From: Peptoniphilus vaginalis
GTDB lineage: Bacteria > Bacillota > Clostridia > Tissierellales > Peptoniphilaceae
Length of the DNA stretch: 64,000 nucleotides
Direction of reading: 5' to 3'
Assembly: GCF_900176605.1 (NCBI RefSeq)
Contig: NZ_FXLP01000004.1
Coordinates: 643,771 to 707,770 of the forward strand
The notes beneath the pieces were generated by a model. That model worked only from the letters and a program-made list of their open reading frames with translations, made no database searches and was not told where the DNA came from. The position numbers were made by a program, and so were the translations under genes. Shown in pieces: positions 25,460 through 34,588 of this stretch (its first letter is position 1; each line of letters opens with the position of its first letter).

Positions 25460-26422
25460 TTATTTGATGCTTTTATAACTTACAAGCCCTCCTGAATCCT
25501 CGGCTGAATAAATTGCATTGGCAATAGACCTTGAGATGGTCTTTGCAGCAAGAATTCCAACTAAATTTATGTCTGCTTCCACTTGGCCAGATGCAAGTGT
25601 AAAAATTGTATCTCCATCGTTCATGGTATGCACTGGGTTAATTGATCTTGCATATCCATCATGAGCCATTTGTGAGATCTTATTACAGTTTGCCTTAGTG
25701 AGCCTAGCATTTGTTGCCACAAGAGAAATTGTAGTGTTGGCAGGGCTAAATTGATTATAATTGTTTAGTTGCTTTTCGTAAAGGGCACAAGTGTCTAAAA
25801 ATATTTTATTTTTTCTGTCGTAAACTCCTGCAATTCTTTTTCCTTCTTCGTAATCGAAAATATCTCCCAAGGCATTTAAGGCAACAATAGAAGAAACTAC
25901 TAAGTCGCCAACTTTAATTGATGATTGACCTATGCCTGACTTCATAGCAAAGTCATTGCCCAAGATTTTTCCAACGCTGGCACCACAACCTGCTCCAAGG
26001 TTGCCCTGAGTCTTGTCATCTTCTCTTGCCTTTCTTGCAGCTTCATAGCCCATCTTAAAATCAGGTCTTACTTTTGCATCGCCTACTGCAAGGTCAAAGA
26101 GAACTGCACCGGGAACGATAGGGACTAGCCCAACTCCAACGTCGAAGCCTGATCCCTCTTCTTCCAAGAATTTCATAAGTCCACCACCAGCATCAAGTCC
26201 ATAGGCAGAGCCACCAGTTAAAAAAACTCCGTGGACCTTTTGGACCAAGTTCTCTGCACGCAACAAATCTGTTTCACGAGTGCCAGGTCCTGCACCACGA
26301 ACATCAACTCCTGCTGTAAAGCCTTCTGGGCAAAGAATGGCACTTGTCCCAGTTAGGGCGACTTCATCTTCTGCGTGGCCAAGCCTTATCCCCTTAACAT
26401 CTGTCAAAAATCCCTCGTACAT
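25460..26422 (-). CDS. P1 family (DmpA/S58-type) N-terminal nucleophile peptidase
   Basis: About 320 residues of the DmpA/BapA/endo-type 6-aminohexanoate hydrolase family. Blocks are GIRLGHAEDEVALTGTSAIL, AGVDVRGAGPGTRETDLLRA, GVFLTGGSAYGLDAGGGLMK, GNLGAGCGASVGKI, and NTTISLVATNARLTKANCNK, where self-cleavage occurs before a small hydroxyl residue in the (A)NTT(I)SLV segment. Members release N-terminal beta- or D-amino acids or hydrolyse amides. The open frame extends to 26452, but AGGAGGAAAT fixes the start at ATG 26422. It has no signal peptide, so it is cytosolic. Confidence 0.87.
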   Translation of the reverse strand: MYEGFLTDVKGIRLGHAEDEVALTGTSAILCPEGFTAGVDVRGAGPGTRETDLLRAENLVQKVHGVFLTGGSAYGLDAGGGLMKFLEEEGSGFDVGVGLVPIVPGAVLFDLAVGDAKVRPDFKMGYEAARKAREDDKTQGNLGAGCGASVGKILGNDFAMKSGIGQSSIKVGDLVVSSIVALNALGDIFDYEEGKRIAGVYDRKNKIFLDTCALYEKQLNNYNQFSPANTTISLVATNARLTKANCNKISQMAHDGYARSINPVHTMNDGDTIFTLASGQVEADINLVGILAAKTISRSIANAIYSAEDSGGLVSYKSIK

Positions 26423-26452
26423 ATTTCCTCCTAATTTATAAAAAGTTTTCAA

Positions 26453-26572
26453 GTCATAAAAAAGTTCTAACTAACAAAAATTTATCAAGTCACAAAAATT
26501 TATTAAGTCGTAAAAGGTCACTAAGTTATAAAAATTTACAAAGTCATAAAACTTAATCACTTACAAAATAAC
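26453..26572. repeat. Degenerate short direct repeats, no gene
   Basis: The segment consists of drifted copies of an AAGTCATAAAAATTTA-like unit about 17-23 bp apart. Similar AT-rich strings occur near 55619 and 48702. They look like slippage-generated filler. Confidence 0.4.
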
Positions 26573-26605
26573 AAAAAACCCCATCAAAGTCGATGAGGTA
26601 AAAAA
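26573..26605 (-). terminator. Terminator of the thiamine-binding protein gene
   Basis: ACCCCATC/GATGAGGT stem (one wobble) with T-runs on the minus strand. Confidence 0.75.
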
Positions 26606-26608
26606 AAT

Positions 26609-26920
26609 TTATTTATTTTTTCTCTTTTCATTAACAGATGTGACTTTATCCTTAAAAGTGTAATTCTTATCGCGTCTGTCGTCAACCTTAACAACAGAGT
26701 AGACCCTGTCTGCTCCAGATTCAAAAACAGATTCTTGCATTCTTCTTATTACATCGTACAAAACCTTTAAATCCTTATGGGCAATTGTTGTGCCCATGGC
26801 ATTAAGTTCATAAGTTAGTCCATCAACTTCGCCGATAGAGTCAAGGGCACCTGCAATATACTTGCTAACAGATGTTGTCTTTGTTCCTATAGGTATAAGT
26901 GTTAATTCTGCTACTGCCAT
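26609..26920 (-). CDS. MTH1187/YkoF-type thiamine-binding domain protein (DUF77)
   Basis: About 103 residues, ferredoxin-like fold of the PF01910 family: AVAELTLIPIGTKTTSVSKY, LTYELNAMGTTIAHKDLKVL, VIRRMQESVFESGADRVYSV. Family members bind thiamine or its precursor in homotetramers. The open frame extends to 26938, but AGGAGGAATATA supports ATG 26920. It lies just downstream of the TRIC-type channel gene on the same strand, with the two genes almost abutting. No TPP riboswitch is visible upstream. Confidence 0.85.
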   Translation of the reverse strand: MAVAELTLIPIGTKTTSVSKYIAGALDSIGEVDGLTYELNAMGTTIAHKDLKVLYDVIRRMQESVFESGADRVYSVVKVDDRRDKNYTFKDKVTSVNEKRKNK

Positions 26921-26930
26921 TATATTCCTC

Positions 26931-27578
26931 CTAGTCACTAATCTTTGGCAAGTTCCAATTTCTTTTCACTGCCAAGAGTCTAAATATTAAAACTGTAAAA
27001 AAACAAATTATCATGGAAACCTGGTCGCCTAAAAAATTTCTCGTGAGAAGAAAAATTATAGAGCCCAAGATGCAGGCGCCAGCATAAATTTGTTCCTTAA
27101 AGATGAAGGGGATAGTGCCTGCCAAGACGTCACGAATCATTCCACCGCCAACTCCTGTTATGGAACCGACAAAGATAAGCAAGAAGCTCTTGTCAAGTCC
27201 TAGTGAAAGGGCAGTTGCCATTCCGGTAATAGTAAAGGAAGCAAGACCAATTGTGTCACTAATAATCATAAGCTCGTTCATAAAATTAATGACCTGTCTT
27301 GATTGAATATTTTTTCTGAAATAGAAAAACATAAAAACTAAAATTGAAAAGGCGGCTGATATGCTTGCGTTAGTTGAATTCTGAAACATCTTTGGTGGAT
27401 TGATACCAAGGACCAAGTCACGAACGAAGCCTCCCCCAAGAGCTGTGACAAGACCCAAGACGGTAACACCAAGTATGTCCATCTTCTTCTTGCAACCAAG
27501 TATGGCACCAGAAATTGCAAAGGCAATTGTCCCGATGATGTCAAAGAATATATTGAACTCTAAATAATTTCCAATCAT
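26931..27578 (-). CDS. TRIC-type cation channel family protein (UPF0126/YadS)
   Basis: 215 residues, seven hydrophobic segments arranged as two UPF0126 repeats. Each repeat carries the glycine-rich signature: ALGGGFVRDLVLGINPP near residue 47-63 and TGVGGGMIRDVLAGTIPF near 130-148, with paired arginine/aspartate as in prokaryotic TRIC trimers that conduct K+ or other small cations. It is full length. Its promoter region is shared divergently with the amidohydrolase gene. No substrate can be read from sequence. Confidence 0.88.
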   Translation of the reverse strand: MIGNYLEFNIFFDIIGTIAFAISGAILGCKKKMDILGVTVLGLVTALGGGFVRDLVLGINPPKMFQNSTNASISAAFSILVFMFFYFRKNIQSRQVINFMNELMIISDTIGLASFTITGMATALSLGLDKSFLLIFVGSITGVGGGMIRDVLAGTIPFIFKEQIYAGACILGSIIFLLTRNFLGDQVSMIICFFTVLIFRLLAVKRNWNLPKISD

Positions 27579-27681
27579 AAGGTCATTATACCAAAGTTTA
27601 AATTTGTGGGAGGCGGAAATTTCAATAAATTGAAAAAATTTTTTTAAATTTTGCTATAATGTTAATAGTATTGGAGGGACT

Positions 27682-28965
27682 ATGAGCTTACTTATAAAAA
27701 ATATTTCTTATTTAGATATAGAGCAAGAAAAAATTATTGATAGAGCAGATGTCTTTATCGAAGAAAATAAAATAAAAAAAATTGGAAGGGACTTAGAAGT
27801 CCAAGCAGATGAGGTCTTTGATGGCAAGGACAAACTTCTTACACCAGGCTTTGTAAATGCCCACACCCATCTTGGCATGTCCTACTTCAGGAACTATGCC
27901 GACGACTTGGCGCTGATGGACTGGCTTGAAAATGAAATTTGGCCTATTGAAGCAAAGTTAAATGCCGAGGACATCTATTGGTCTTCTTTGCTTTCTATTA
28001 TTGAAAACATAAGGTCGGGGGTTACATCCTTCTGCGATATGTATTACGAGATGGATAGGGTTGGTGATGCTGCAATTAAAGCTGGCATTCGTGGAGTCCT
28101 AACTCGTGGGATGACAGATGTTGATGGTAAAGGGGAAGAAAAGCTTAAGGAGTTTGACGACCTTTACAAAAATTATCAAAACAAAGCTAATGGAAGAATT
28201 AGAGTTGTCCCTGCACCTCACGCAATTTACACTTGTTCCACTGACTTCTTAAAGGAAATCTCTAAGAGGTCCTTGGAAAGATACGACAGCCTAATTCACA
28301 TTCACTTGTCAGAAACTTTAACAGAAGTGGAAAATTCTAAAAAAGAATATGGGATGACACCAATTGAGTACGTGAACTCCCTGGGACTACTTGATAGCCA
28401 AATTATTGCAGCTCACTGCGTGCACATTACTGATGAAGAAATTGAACTTGTGAAGGATAAAAAATTCTTCCCAGTTTACAACCCATCATCAAACCTAAAG
28501 CTTGCCAGTGGCTTCACACCAGTTGATAAACTTTTGAAAAATAATATTACCATGGCACTGGGAACTGATGGCGACTCATCAAACAACAACCAAGACTTTG
28601 TTGAGGAGATGCACATTGGCGGCATAGTAAACAAGGCTGTTACCATGAATGAAAAGGCTGTGCCAGCTATAGAAATTTTAAAGATGGCAACTGTAAATGG
28701 AGCAAGGGCCCTTGGCTTTGAAAATCTTGGTCTTATTAAAGAAGGCTACCTTGCAGACCTTACAATTTTTGATTTAGATTCAAATTCTTTCACACCGAGA
28801 AATAATTTAATCTCAGCCCTAGTTTACTCAGCCAACTCATCTGATGTTGAAGCAGTTATTTGCGACGGCGACTTCATCATGAAGAATAGGGAAATAGTAA
28901 AGCTAGATGAAAAAAAAGTTAGACAAGTGGTTAATGAGAGATGGGAAGACATTAAGAGGAGATAG
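27682..28965 (+). CDS. Amidohydrolase, S-adenosylhomocysteine/5'-methylthioadenosine deaminase type
   Basis: 427 residues of the TrzN/MtaD/SsnA amidohydrolase group. Metal ligands are in FVNAHTHLGMSYFRN (HxH), LIHIHLSETLTEVENSKKEY, IAAHCVHITDEEI and ALGTDGDSSNNNQDFVEEMH, all present. It probably deaminates adenosine-like substrates (MTA or SAH) to the inosine forms in methionine or methyl-group salvage. Other nucleoside or pterin deaminations are possible. A TATAAT at 27654 and GGAGGG precede the start. The CPBP protease gene follows after four bases. Confidence 0.85.
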   Translation: MSLLIKNISYLDIEQEKIIDRADVFIEENKIKKIGRDLEVQADEVFDGKDKLLTPGFVNAHTHLGMSYFRNYADDLALMDWLENEIWPIEAKLNAEDIYWSSLLSIIENIRSGVTSFCDMYYEMDRVGDAAIKAGIRGVLTRGMTDVDGKGEEKLKEFDDLYKNYQNKANGRIRVVPAPHAIYTCSTDFLKEISKRSLERYDSLIHIHLSETLTEVENSKKEYGMTPIEYVNSLGLLDSQIIAAHCVHITDEEIELVKDKKFFPVYNPSSNLKLASGFTPVDKLLKNNITMALGTDGDSSNNNQDFVEEMHIGGIVNKAVTMNEKAVPAIEILKMATVNGARALGFENLGLIKEGYLADLTIFDLDSNSFTPRNNLISALVYSANSSDVEAVICDGDFIMKNREIVKLDEKKVRQVVNERWEDIKRR

Positions 28966-28969
28966 GACT

Positions 28970-29830
28970 ATGGAAAAGAAAAAGACAAATAATTTTTTCA
29001 AAGTTATTCTAAGGGTAGCTATTTTATTAATTACTATTACCATCTTAAATGGTGGTATTATGCTTGCCCTGTCCCTAATTTTTTACGGACAGCCCTACTT
29101 TAAGAGCGACTATAAAAATGCAAGTCTAGTGATGTTAACGGGAACTACGGGTCAACTACTGGCAGCCATCTTTTTTGTAAAATTTATTTTAAAGAAGAAG
29201 TTTGACTACATCTTCTTCAAGAGAGAAGGCCTTGCCAAGAACATTGGCATAGGACTCTTCCTTGGGTTTTTGCAAATTTCTCTTTATGTCTTGTTAGACA
29301 TGGGAAGGGGAGTCCTTGGATACGAGAGGATTAACCTAGGCAATTTAAACTTAATTTTCCTTGCCTACTTAATTGCCTTCTTTATCCAATCAACATCAGA
29401 GGAAGTCTTGGTGAGAGGAATCCTAACAAGAGTTCTATTTGATAAATATGGAAGGAAGGTCGCAATCTTACTCCCATCAATTATCTTTGGTTTATTGCAC
29501 CTAGGCAATGAGGGAGCGACAATTTTATCCACCCTCAACACAATTTTGGTGGGAATATTTTTTGCAAAATTGTTGTTCTACTCAGACAACATTATGTTGA
29601 CCTCAGGGGTCCACGCAGGCTGGAACTTTTCCATGGCAATGATCTATGGACTAAATGTTAGCGGCTTTAGTGGTTTTGACAGCTTACTTAATTTTAAAAT
29701 TTTAAATTACAACTTGTACGACAAAACTTATGGGCCAGAGGGAAGTATCCTCGTGACCTTCATTGAAATAATTAGTATTTTTATTATATTTTATTTGGAA
29801 AAAAGAAAGAGAGATAAAAATGGAAGATAA
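28970..29830 (+). CDS. CPBP-family intramembrane metalloprotease
   Basis: About 286 residues with roughly eight membrane segments. The CPBP (CAAX protease/bacteriocin-processing) motifs are intact: SEEVLVRGILTRVLF (glutamate pair plus arginine), PSIIFGLLHLGNEG and SGVHAGWNFSMAM, supplying the metal-binding and catalytic residues inside the membrane. Substrates are unknown; relatives process peptides or confer bacteriocin self-immunity. The open frame runs from 28907, but AGGAG positions the start at ATG 28970. It overlaps trpS by 11 bp. Confidence 0.85.
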   Translation: MEKKKTNNFFKVILRVAILLITITILNGGIMLALSLIFYGQPYFKSDYKNASLVMLTGTTGQLLAAIFFVKFILKKKFDYIFFKREGLAKNIGIGLFLGFLQISLYVLLDMGRGVLGYERINLGNLNLIFLAYLIAFFIQSTSEEVLVRGILTRVLFDKYGRKVAILLPSIIFGLLHLGNEGATILSTLNTILVGIFFAKLLFYSDNIMLTSGVHAGWNFSMAMIYGLNVSGFSGFDSLLNFKILNYNLYDKTYGPEGSILVTFIEIISIFIIFYLEKRKRDKNGR

Positions 29831-30812
29831 AAAAATAGTTTACTCTGGGATCCAACCTTCAGGTTCCCTCACTATTGGAAATTATATTGGAGCCCTAAAG
29901 AACTTTATTGGACTTCAAGATGAATACAACTGCCTCTACTGTATAGTTGACATGCATGCCATCACTGTTGCACAAGAGCCAAAGGACCTTAGGAAGAACA
30001 CACTGGATGTCCTTGCCATTTACCTTGCAGCAGGTCTTGACCCAAAGAAGTCAATCATTTACATCCAATCTCATGTGCCGGCCCACGCTGAACTTGGTTG
30101 GGTCTTAAACACAATGACAGGTCTTGGACAACTTCAAAGGATGACGCAATTTAAGGACAAGGCAAAGAAGTACACTGACGTGCAAGCAGGACTACTTAAC
30201 TATCCAGTCTTAATGGCAGCAGATATTTTGCTTTACAACACATCCTACGTTCCAGTTGGGGAAGACCAAAAGCAACACATAGAAATCACAAGAGACTTAG
30301 CACAAAGATTTAACTCAAGATATTCTGAAACATTTACAATCCCAGAAATTTTGACACCAAAGGTCGGAGCAAGAATTATGTCTTTGAAAGACCCATCATC
30401 AAAGATGTCTAAGTCCGACTCAAACAAAGACTCTTTTATTTTAATTCTTGACTCAGAAGATGACACAAGAAAGAAAATAAAAAGAGCTGTCACAGATTCA
30501 TCAGGCGAGTTTAGATATTCAGATGACCAAGCTGGACTAAAGAACTTAATCAACATTCACGCTTCCTTCTCTGGCATGAGCCCAGAAGAAATTGTCAAGA
30601 AGTACGAAAACCTTGGCTACGGCGAATTCAAAGAAGACTTGGGCGAAGTTGTAGTTGAAGGACTAAGACCACTTCGTGAAAGATTTAAAGAAATTAGAGA
30701 TGACAAGGCTTATCTTGAATCAGTTTACAAGGAAGGAGCAGAAAAGGCATCCTATCTTGCAAATAAAACTCTAAGGAAGGTTTATAAAAAAGTTGGTTTT
30801 ATCCCTAGGTAA
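29820..30812 (+). CDS. trpS: Tryptophanyl-tRNA synthetase
   Basis: 330 residues, class I synthetase charging tRNA-Trp. It has the HIGH-like TIGN motif at 18-21 (QPSGSLTIGNYIGALKNF), the tryptophan-pocket region (DMHAIT, YPVLMAADILLY, VGEDQKQHIEITRDLAQRFN) and KMSKS near 195. Length and motifs are standard. It starts inside the end of the CPBP gene and so is cotranscribed. There is no tryptophan T-box or leader directly before it. It ends with only a weak AATCAA/TTGATT hairpin, so read-through into the next gene is possible. Confidence 0.96.
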   Translation: MEDKKIVYSGIQPSGSLTIGNYIGALKNFIGLQDEYNCLYCIVDMHAITVAQEPKDLRKNTLDVLAIYLAAGLDPKKSIIYIQSHVPAHAELGWVLNTMTGLGQLQRMTQFKDKAKKYTDVQAGLLNYPVLMAADILLYNTSYVPVGEDQKQHIEITRDLAQRFNSRYSETFTIPEILTPKVGARIMSLKDPSSKMSKSDSNKDSFILILDSEDDTRKKIKRAVTDSSGEFRYSDDQAGLKNLINIHASFSGMSPEEIVKKYENLGYGEFKEDLGEVVVEGLRPLRERFKEIRDDKAYLESVYKEGAEKASYLANKTLRKVYKKVGFIPR

Positions 30813-30876
30813 TCAACAATTTATTGATTTCGAATATTTTTTGTGGTATCTTTTATATTAAGTTGGAGGTGTTATA

Positions 30877-31101
30877 ATGAAGAAAATAATTCTTGTAATA
30901 GCCATTATCTTAATAGGTGCAGGAGTATTATATAGACATAATTCTAAAGAAGCTGCATCTATTGGAATAATTCGCGGAGCAGACGGACCAACAGCTACTT
31001 TTACTACAAAAAATAAAAAGACTGACAAAGATGAAGGTGTAGAAATAATTGGTGGGGCAGACGGTCCAACACAAATCTACGTGAAATCTAATGGAAAATA
31101 G
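30877..31101 (+). CDS. Membrane-anchored microprotein with two GADGPT motifs
   Basis: 74 residues: one N-terminal membrane segment (IILVIAIILIGAGVLY), then two copies of a short motif, IGIIRGADGPTATF and VEIIGGADGPTQIYV, separated by a Lys/Asp linker. The GGADGPT(A/T)IF phrase is otherwise known to me from the beta subunit of sodium-pumping decarboxylases (OadB/GcdB), but this peptide lacks everything else of that subunit. The function is unknown. It starts at ATG 30877 behind TTGGAGGTG, and its 3' end overlaps the next gene by 11 bp, so the two are probably coupled. Confidence 0.75.
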   Translation: MKKIILVIAIILIGAGVLYRHNSKEAASIGIIRGADGPTATFTTKNKKTDKDEGVEIIGGADGPTQIYVKSNGK

Positions 31102-31657
31102 AAACTTATATCAATCAATGCCCATTGGATTAATTGGTGTAGATTCGACGAAAAATAATGCAATTGACGATGATAGAAATGATTTTCAAAAATTAGTTGA
31201 TTCTGGATACTTGTATTTTGAAGATGAAAATATAAAAGCTGAAATTAATAAAGAATCTGACAATGCAGCAACAGCTTACGCTATATGTGATGATGAGGAT
31301 TATTTTATAAGAAAGACACCAATTTATAATCCGAGTATTGCAAAAACACTTGTAACTTTAATAAATTGGGAGAATTCTAGCTTAGAAATTAAAATAGATA
31401 CTTATGTAAGCTCAAAAATAATGTTAAAATCTGACTATACAATTTTAATTGCTACAAAAGACAAAGAAGTTATTAAAAGGCTAGAAATAATTAATTCATC
31501 AGATGAAGCTACAGATCATTTTAAGAAAACAGAAAAGGTATTTGGATTTTCTAATTATGATGAACTTATAATTTCTATTGAAGAAAATTTCATTCGTCTA
31601 ATAGATGGCTATGAAGTAGGTCTAGTGTCTACAGGTTATTTAAAAATAGAAAAATAA
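31091..31657 (+). CDS. Unidentified acidic protein coupled to the GADGPT microprotein
   Basis: 188 residues, hydrophilic and acidic, without signal peptide or membrane segment. Visible features are a GLIGVDSTKNNAIDDDRNDF opening, a beta-rich middle (NWENSSLEIKIDTYVSS) and a final segment EVGLVSTGYLKIEK. I do not recognise a family. It starts inside the preceding microprotein gene (11-bp overlap), implying translational coupling and joint function. The size, acidity and position beside a membrane-anchored peptide would fit an immunity-like or partner protein, but that is only a guess. Confidence 0.6.
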   Translation: MENRNLYQSMPIGLIGVDSTKNNAIDDDRNDFQKLVDSGYLYFEDENIKAEINKESDNAATAYAICDDEDYFIRKTPIYNPSIAKTLVTLINWENSSLEIKIDTYVSSKIMLKSDYTILIATKDKEVIKRLEIINSSDEATDHFKKTEKVFGFSNYDELIISIEENFIRLIDGYEVGLVSTGYLKIEK

Positions 31658-31671
31658 ATTAGCAATAAAAA

Positions 31672-31876
31672 AGAGGATTGTAAAAATTTATATTTAGAGA
31701 GAGACTATTTGCTGAGAGGTCTTTATAAACTTTACAATTGTAGCTTTTTTGCTTCTTTGGTGAAGCTAGTAGCCAGAGACGACTTATCTCGTTAAAGATT
31801 ATAGAGTGTTTATTGAAAAATAAAAATTAAGGTGGTACCGCGTCTTTCGTCCTTAGGGATGGAGGACGTTTTTTTT
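31672..31876 (+). promoter_or_regulatory. T-box leader (tRNA-Val sensing) upstream of valS
   Basis: The T-box sequence AAGGTGGTACCGCG is at 31829-31842. It precedes an intrinsic terminator (CGTCCT 31848-31853 with AGGACG 31863-31868, then eight T) with which it can form the alternative antiterminator. Stem I is built from ATTGTAAA near 31677 and TTTACAAT near 31731. Candidate valine specifier codons (GTC, GTA) occur on its 3' side. Uncharged tRNA-Val should permit read-through into valS-folC. Confidence 0.92.
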
Positions 31877-31936
31877 ATTTTTTTAATTTTATAAAATTGC
31901 AAAAATTCAAAAATTATAAATTATGAGGAGGAAAAA

Positions 31937-34588
31937 ATGAAAGAGTTAAACAAAACTTATGATCCAAAGGATTTTGAAGAGAAAATCTACGACTATTGGA
32001 TGGAAAATAATTACTTTAGGGCTGAGGTTGATGAAAACAAAAAACCTTACTCAATTGTAATGCCACCTCCAAACGTAACAGGCAACCTTCACATGGGTCA
32101 CGCCCTTAACAACACTATCCAAGACGTTCTCATTAGGACAAAGAGGATGCAAGGCTACTCTGCACTTTGGCTACCAGGAACTGATCACGCATCAATTTCC
32201 ACTGAAGCAAAGGTTGTAGAAAAACTTAGAAATCAAGGCATAAACAAGGAAGACATTGGAAGAGAAAAATTCTTAGAACACGCTTGGGAATGGACTCACG
32301 AATACGGTGGCAACATTGTAAACCAACTTAAGAAGCTGGGAATTTCTTGCGACTGGTCAAGACAAAGCTTCACACTTGACGACAATCTTTCCCACGCTGT
32401 TGAAGAAGTTTTTATAGAACTTTATGAAAAGGGACTTATCTATCGTGGCAACAGGATCATCAACTGGTGTCCATCTTGTCAAACTTCAATCTCTGATGCA
32501 GAAGTTGAACACGAAGAAAGTGATGGCAATATTTGGTACTTCAAGTATCCTTTTGCAGACAGGAAAGGTGGAATTGAAATTGCAACAACAAGACCTGAGA
32601 CAATCCCAGGTGACCTTGCCATTGCAGTAAACCCTGAAGACGAAAGATACAAGGACCTTGTTGGCGAGTATGTAATGATTCCAGTAATGGGCAACAAAAA
32701 AATTCCAATTATTGCTGACGAATATGTTGAAATGGACTTCGGTTCTGGTGCAGTAAAGATTACTCCATCCCACGACCCTAACGACTTTGAAGTTGGAGCT
32801 CGTCATGACCTTGGTCAAAATATAATTATGGACGGCAAGGGATACTTAAATGAAAATGCTGGTGCCTACGCAGGCATGGAAAGATACGAAGCTAGAAAGA
32901 AAATCATTGAAGACTTTGAGAAACTTGGCTTCTACATTGGCAAGAAGGACCACCACAACGCTGTTGGTCATTGTGAAAGATGTCACACAGTTATTGAACC
33001 ACTAATCTCTAAGCAATGGTTCGTTAAGATGGCGCCACTTGCTAAGCCAGCTCTTGAAGAATACAGGAAGGGCAACTTAAACATTATTCCAGAAAGATTT
33101 GGAAAGATTTATGAAAACTGGCTAGAAAATATTCGTGACTGGAACATCTCAAGGCAATTGTGGTGGGGTCATAGACTTCCAGTTTGGTACTCAGACTCTG
33201 ACGATGAAATTGTAATTTCAAGAGAGGACCCATCAAACACAGAAGGACACGAAGGCAAGACTTACACACAAGACCAAGACACACTTGATACTTGGTTCTC
33301 ATCAGCTCTTTGGCCTTTCTCAACTCTTGGTTGGCCAGAAAAGACTCCAGAGTATGACTACTTCTATCCAACAAATGTACTTGTAACAGGCTACGACATC
33401 ATCTTCTTCTGGGTAATTAGAATGGTATTCTCTGCCTTAGAACAAACTGGCAAGCTTCCATTTAAAGATGTATTCCTAAATGGACTTGTAAGAGATGACC
33501 AAGGAAGAAAGATGTCCAAGTCTCTTGGCAATGGTATTGACCCACTTGACATTATAAGAGACTACGGTGCCGATGCCCTTAGATTTACCCTTGTAACAGG
33601 TAACACTCCAGGCAACGACATGAGATTTTACATTAAGAGGGTTGAAGCAAATAGAAACTTTGCCAACAAACTTTGGAACGCAACAAGATTTTTAATGATG
33701 AATATGTCTGATGAAATCGAAGACTCCAACTTTGATGTAAATAAGCTCCACTACCAAGACAAGTGGATAATCTCAAAGCTACAAAAAGTTATAAAATCAA
33801 TTACAGAAAAAATTGACAAGTACGACATAGGTCTTGCAGCGGATGACATTTACGATTTCATCTGGTCCGACTTCTGCGACTGGTACATTGAAATTGTAAA
33901 ACCAGTTTTATATTCTGACGATGTGGAAGAAAAAACTAACACAGTAAAAGTTTTATTATATGTATTAGAAAACATATTAAAACTTCTTCACCCATTTATG
34001 CCATACATCACAGAAGAAATTTGGCAAGCCCTACCTAATAGGAAGGAAGCACTTATTGTTGCAACTTGGCCAGAGTACAGGGAAGACCTTGTATTTGAAA
34101 AAGAAGAAAGGGCAACAGAATACATTGAAAGTGCTATTCGTGAAATAAGAAATGCAAGAAGCGAAATGAATATAGAAAACTCAAAGAAGTCCAACACTCT
34201 TGTTTACACTAAGGATGAGGAAGTTAAGGAAATCTTTGAAGAAATGAAGGGACTTCTTCTAAATCTTGGCTACTCAAACTCTGTAGAAGTTACAGATGAC
34301 GAAGCTAAAAAGAATTCAGAAAATATTTCTATAGTTCTCAACAAGGCAGAAATCCAACTTCCATTAAAGGAACTTGTGGACTTTGAAAAGGAACTAAAGA
34401 GACTTCAAAAGGACAAGAAGGAAGCTGAAGGAGAACTAAAGAGAGCCAAGGGTAAACTTGCCAATGAAGGCTTTGTTTCTAAGGCACCAGAAAAACTTAT
34501 TGAAGAAGAAAAAGAAAAAGTTACTAAGTACGAAGAAATCTTAAAGACAATTGAAGTTCAAATTGCAAAGGTAGAAAAGAACCTATGA
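31937..34588 (+). CDS. valS: Valyl-tRNA synthetase
   Basis: 883 residues, class Ia synthetase. The HIGH-type motif is in PPNVTGNLHMGHALN near 44-58, KMSKS is near 525 (GRKMSKSLGNGIDP), an editing (CP1) domain lies between them, then an anticodon-binding domain and a C-terminal coiled coil of ~65 residues that grips the tRNA, ending RLQKDKKEAEGELKRAK and beyond. The length is normal. Expression is controlled by the upstream T-box. The start has GAGGAGG. The stop overlaps the folC start by four bases (ATGA). Confidence 0.97.
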   Translation: MKELNKTYDPKDFEEKIYDYWMENNYFRAEVDENKKPYSIVMPPPNVTGNLHMGHALNNTIQDVLIRTKRMQGYSALWLPGTDHASISTEAKVVEKLRNQGINKEDIGREKFLEHAWEWTHEYGGNIVNQLKKLGISCDWSRQSFTLDDNLSHAVEEVFIELYEKGLIYRGNRIINWCPSCQTSISDAEVEHEESDGNIWYFKYPFADRKGGIEIATTRPETIPGDLAIAVNPEDERYKDLVGEYVMIPVMGNKKIPIIADEYVEMDFGSGAVKITPSHDPNDFEVGARHDLGQNIIMDGKGYLNENAGAYAGMERYEARKKIIEDFEKLGFYIGKKDHHNAVGHCERCHTVIEPLISKQWFVKMAPLAKPALEEYRKGNLNIIPERFGKIYENWLENIRDWNISRQLWWGHRLPVWYSDSDDEIVISREDPSNTEGHEGKTYTQDQDTLDTWFSSALWPFSTLGWPEKTPEYDYFYPTNVLVTGYDIIFFWVIRMVFSALEQTGKLPFKDVFLNGLVRDDQGRKMSKSLGNGIDPLDIIRDYGADALRFTLVTGNTPGNDMRFYIKRVEANRNFANKLWNATRFLMMNMSDEIEDSNFDVNKLHYQDKWIISKLQKVIKSITEKIDKYDIGLAADDIYDFIWSDFCDWYIEIVKPVLYSDDVEEKTNTVKVLLYVLENILKLLHPFMPYITEEIWQALPNRKEALIVATWPEYREDLVFEKEERATEYIESAIREIRNARSEMNIENSKKSNTLVYTKDEEVKEIFEEMKGLLLNLGYSNSVEVTDDEAKKNSENISIVLNKAEIQLPLKELVDFEKELKRLQKDKKEAEGELKRAKGKLANEGFVSKAPEKLIEEEKEKVTKYEEILKTIEVQIAKVEKNL

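Noticed and set aside
30877..31101. Sodium-pumping decarboxylase beta subunit
   Set aside because: Only the short GGADGPT motif is shared; at 74 residues with one membrane segment it cannot be that subunit.
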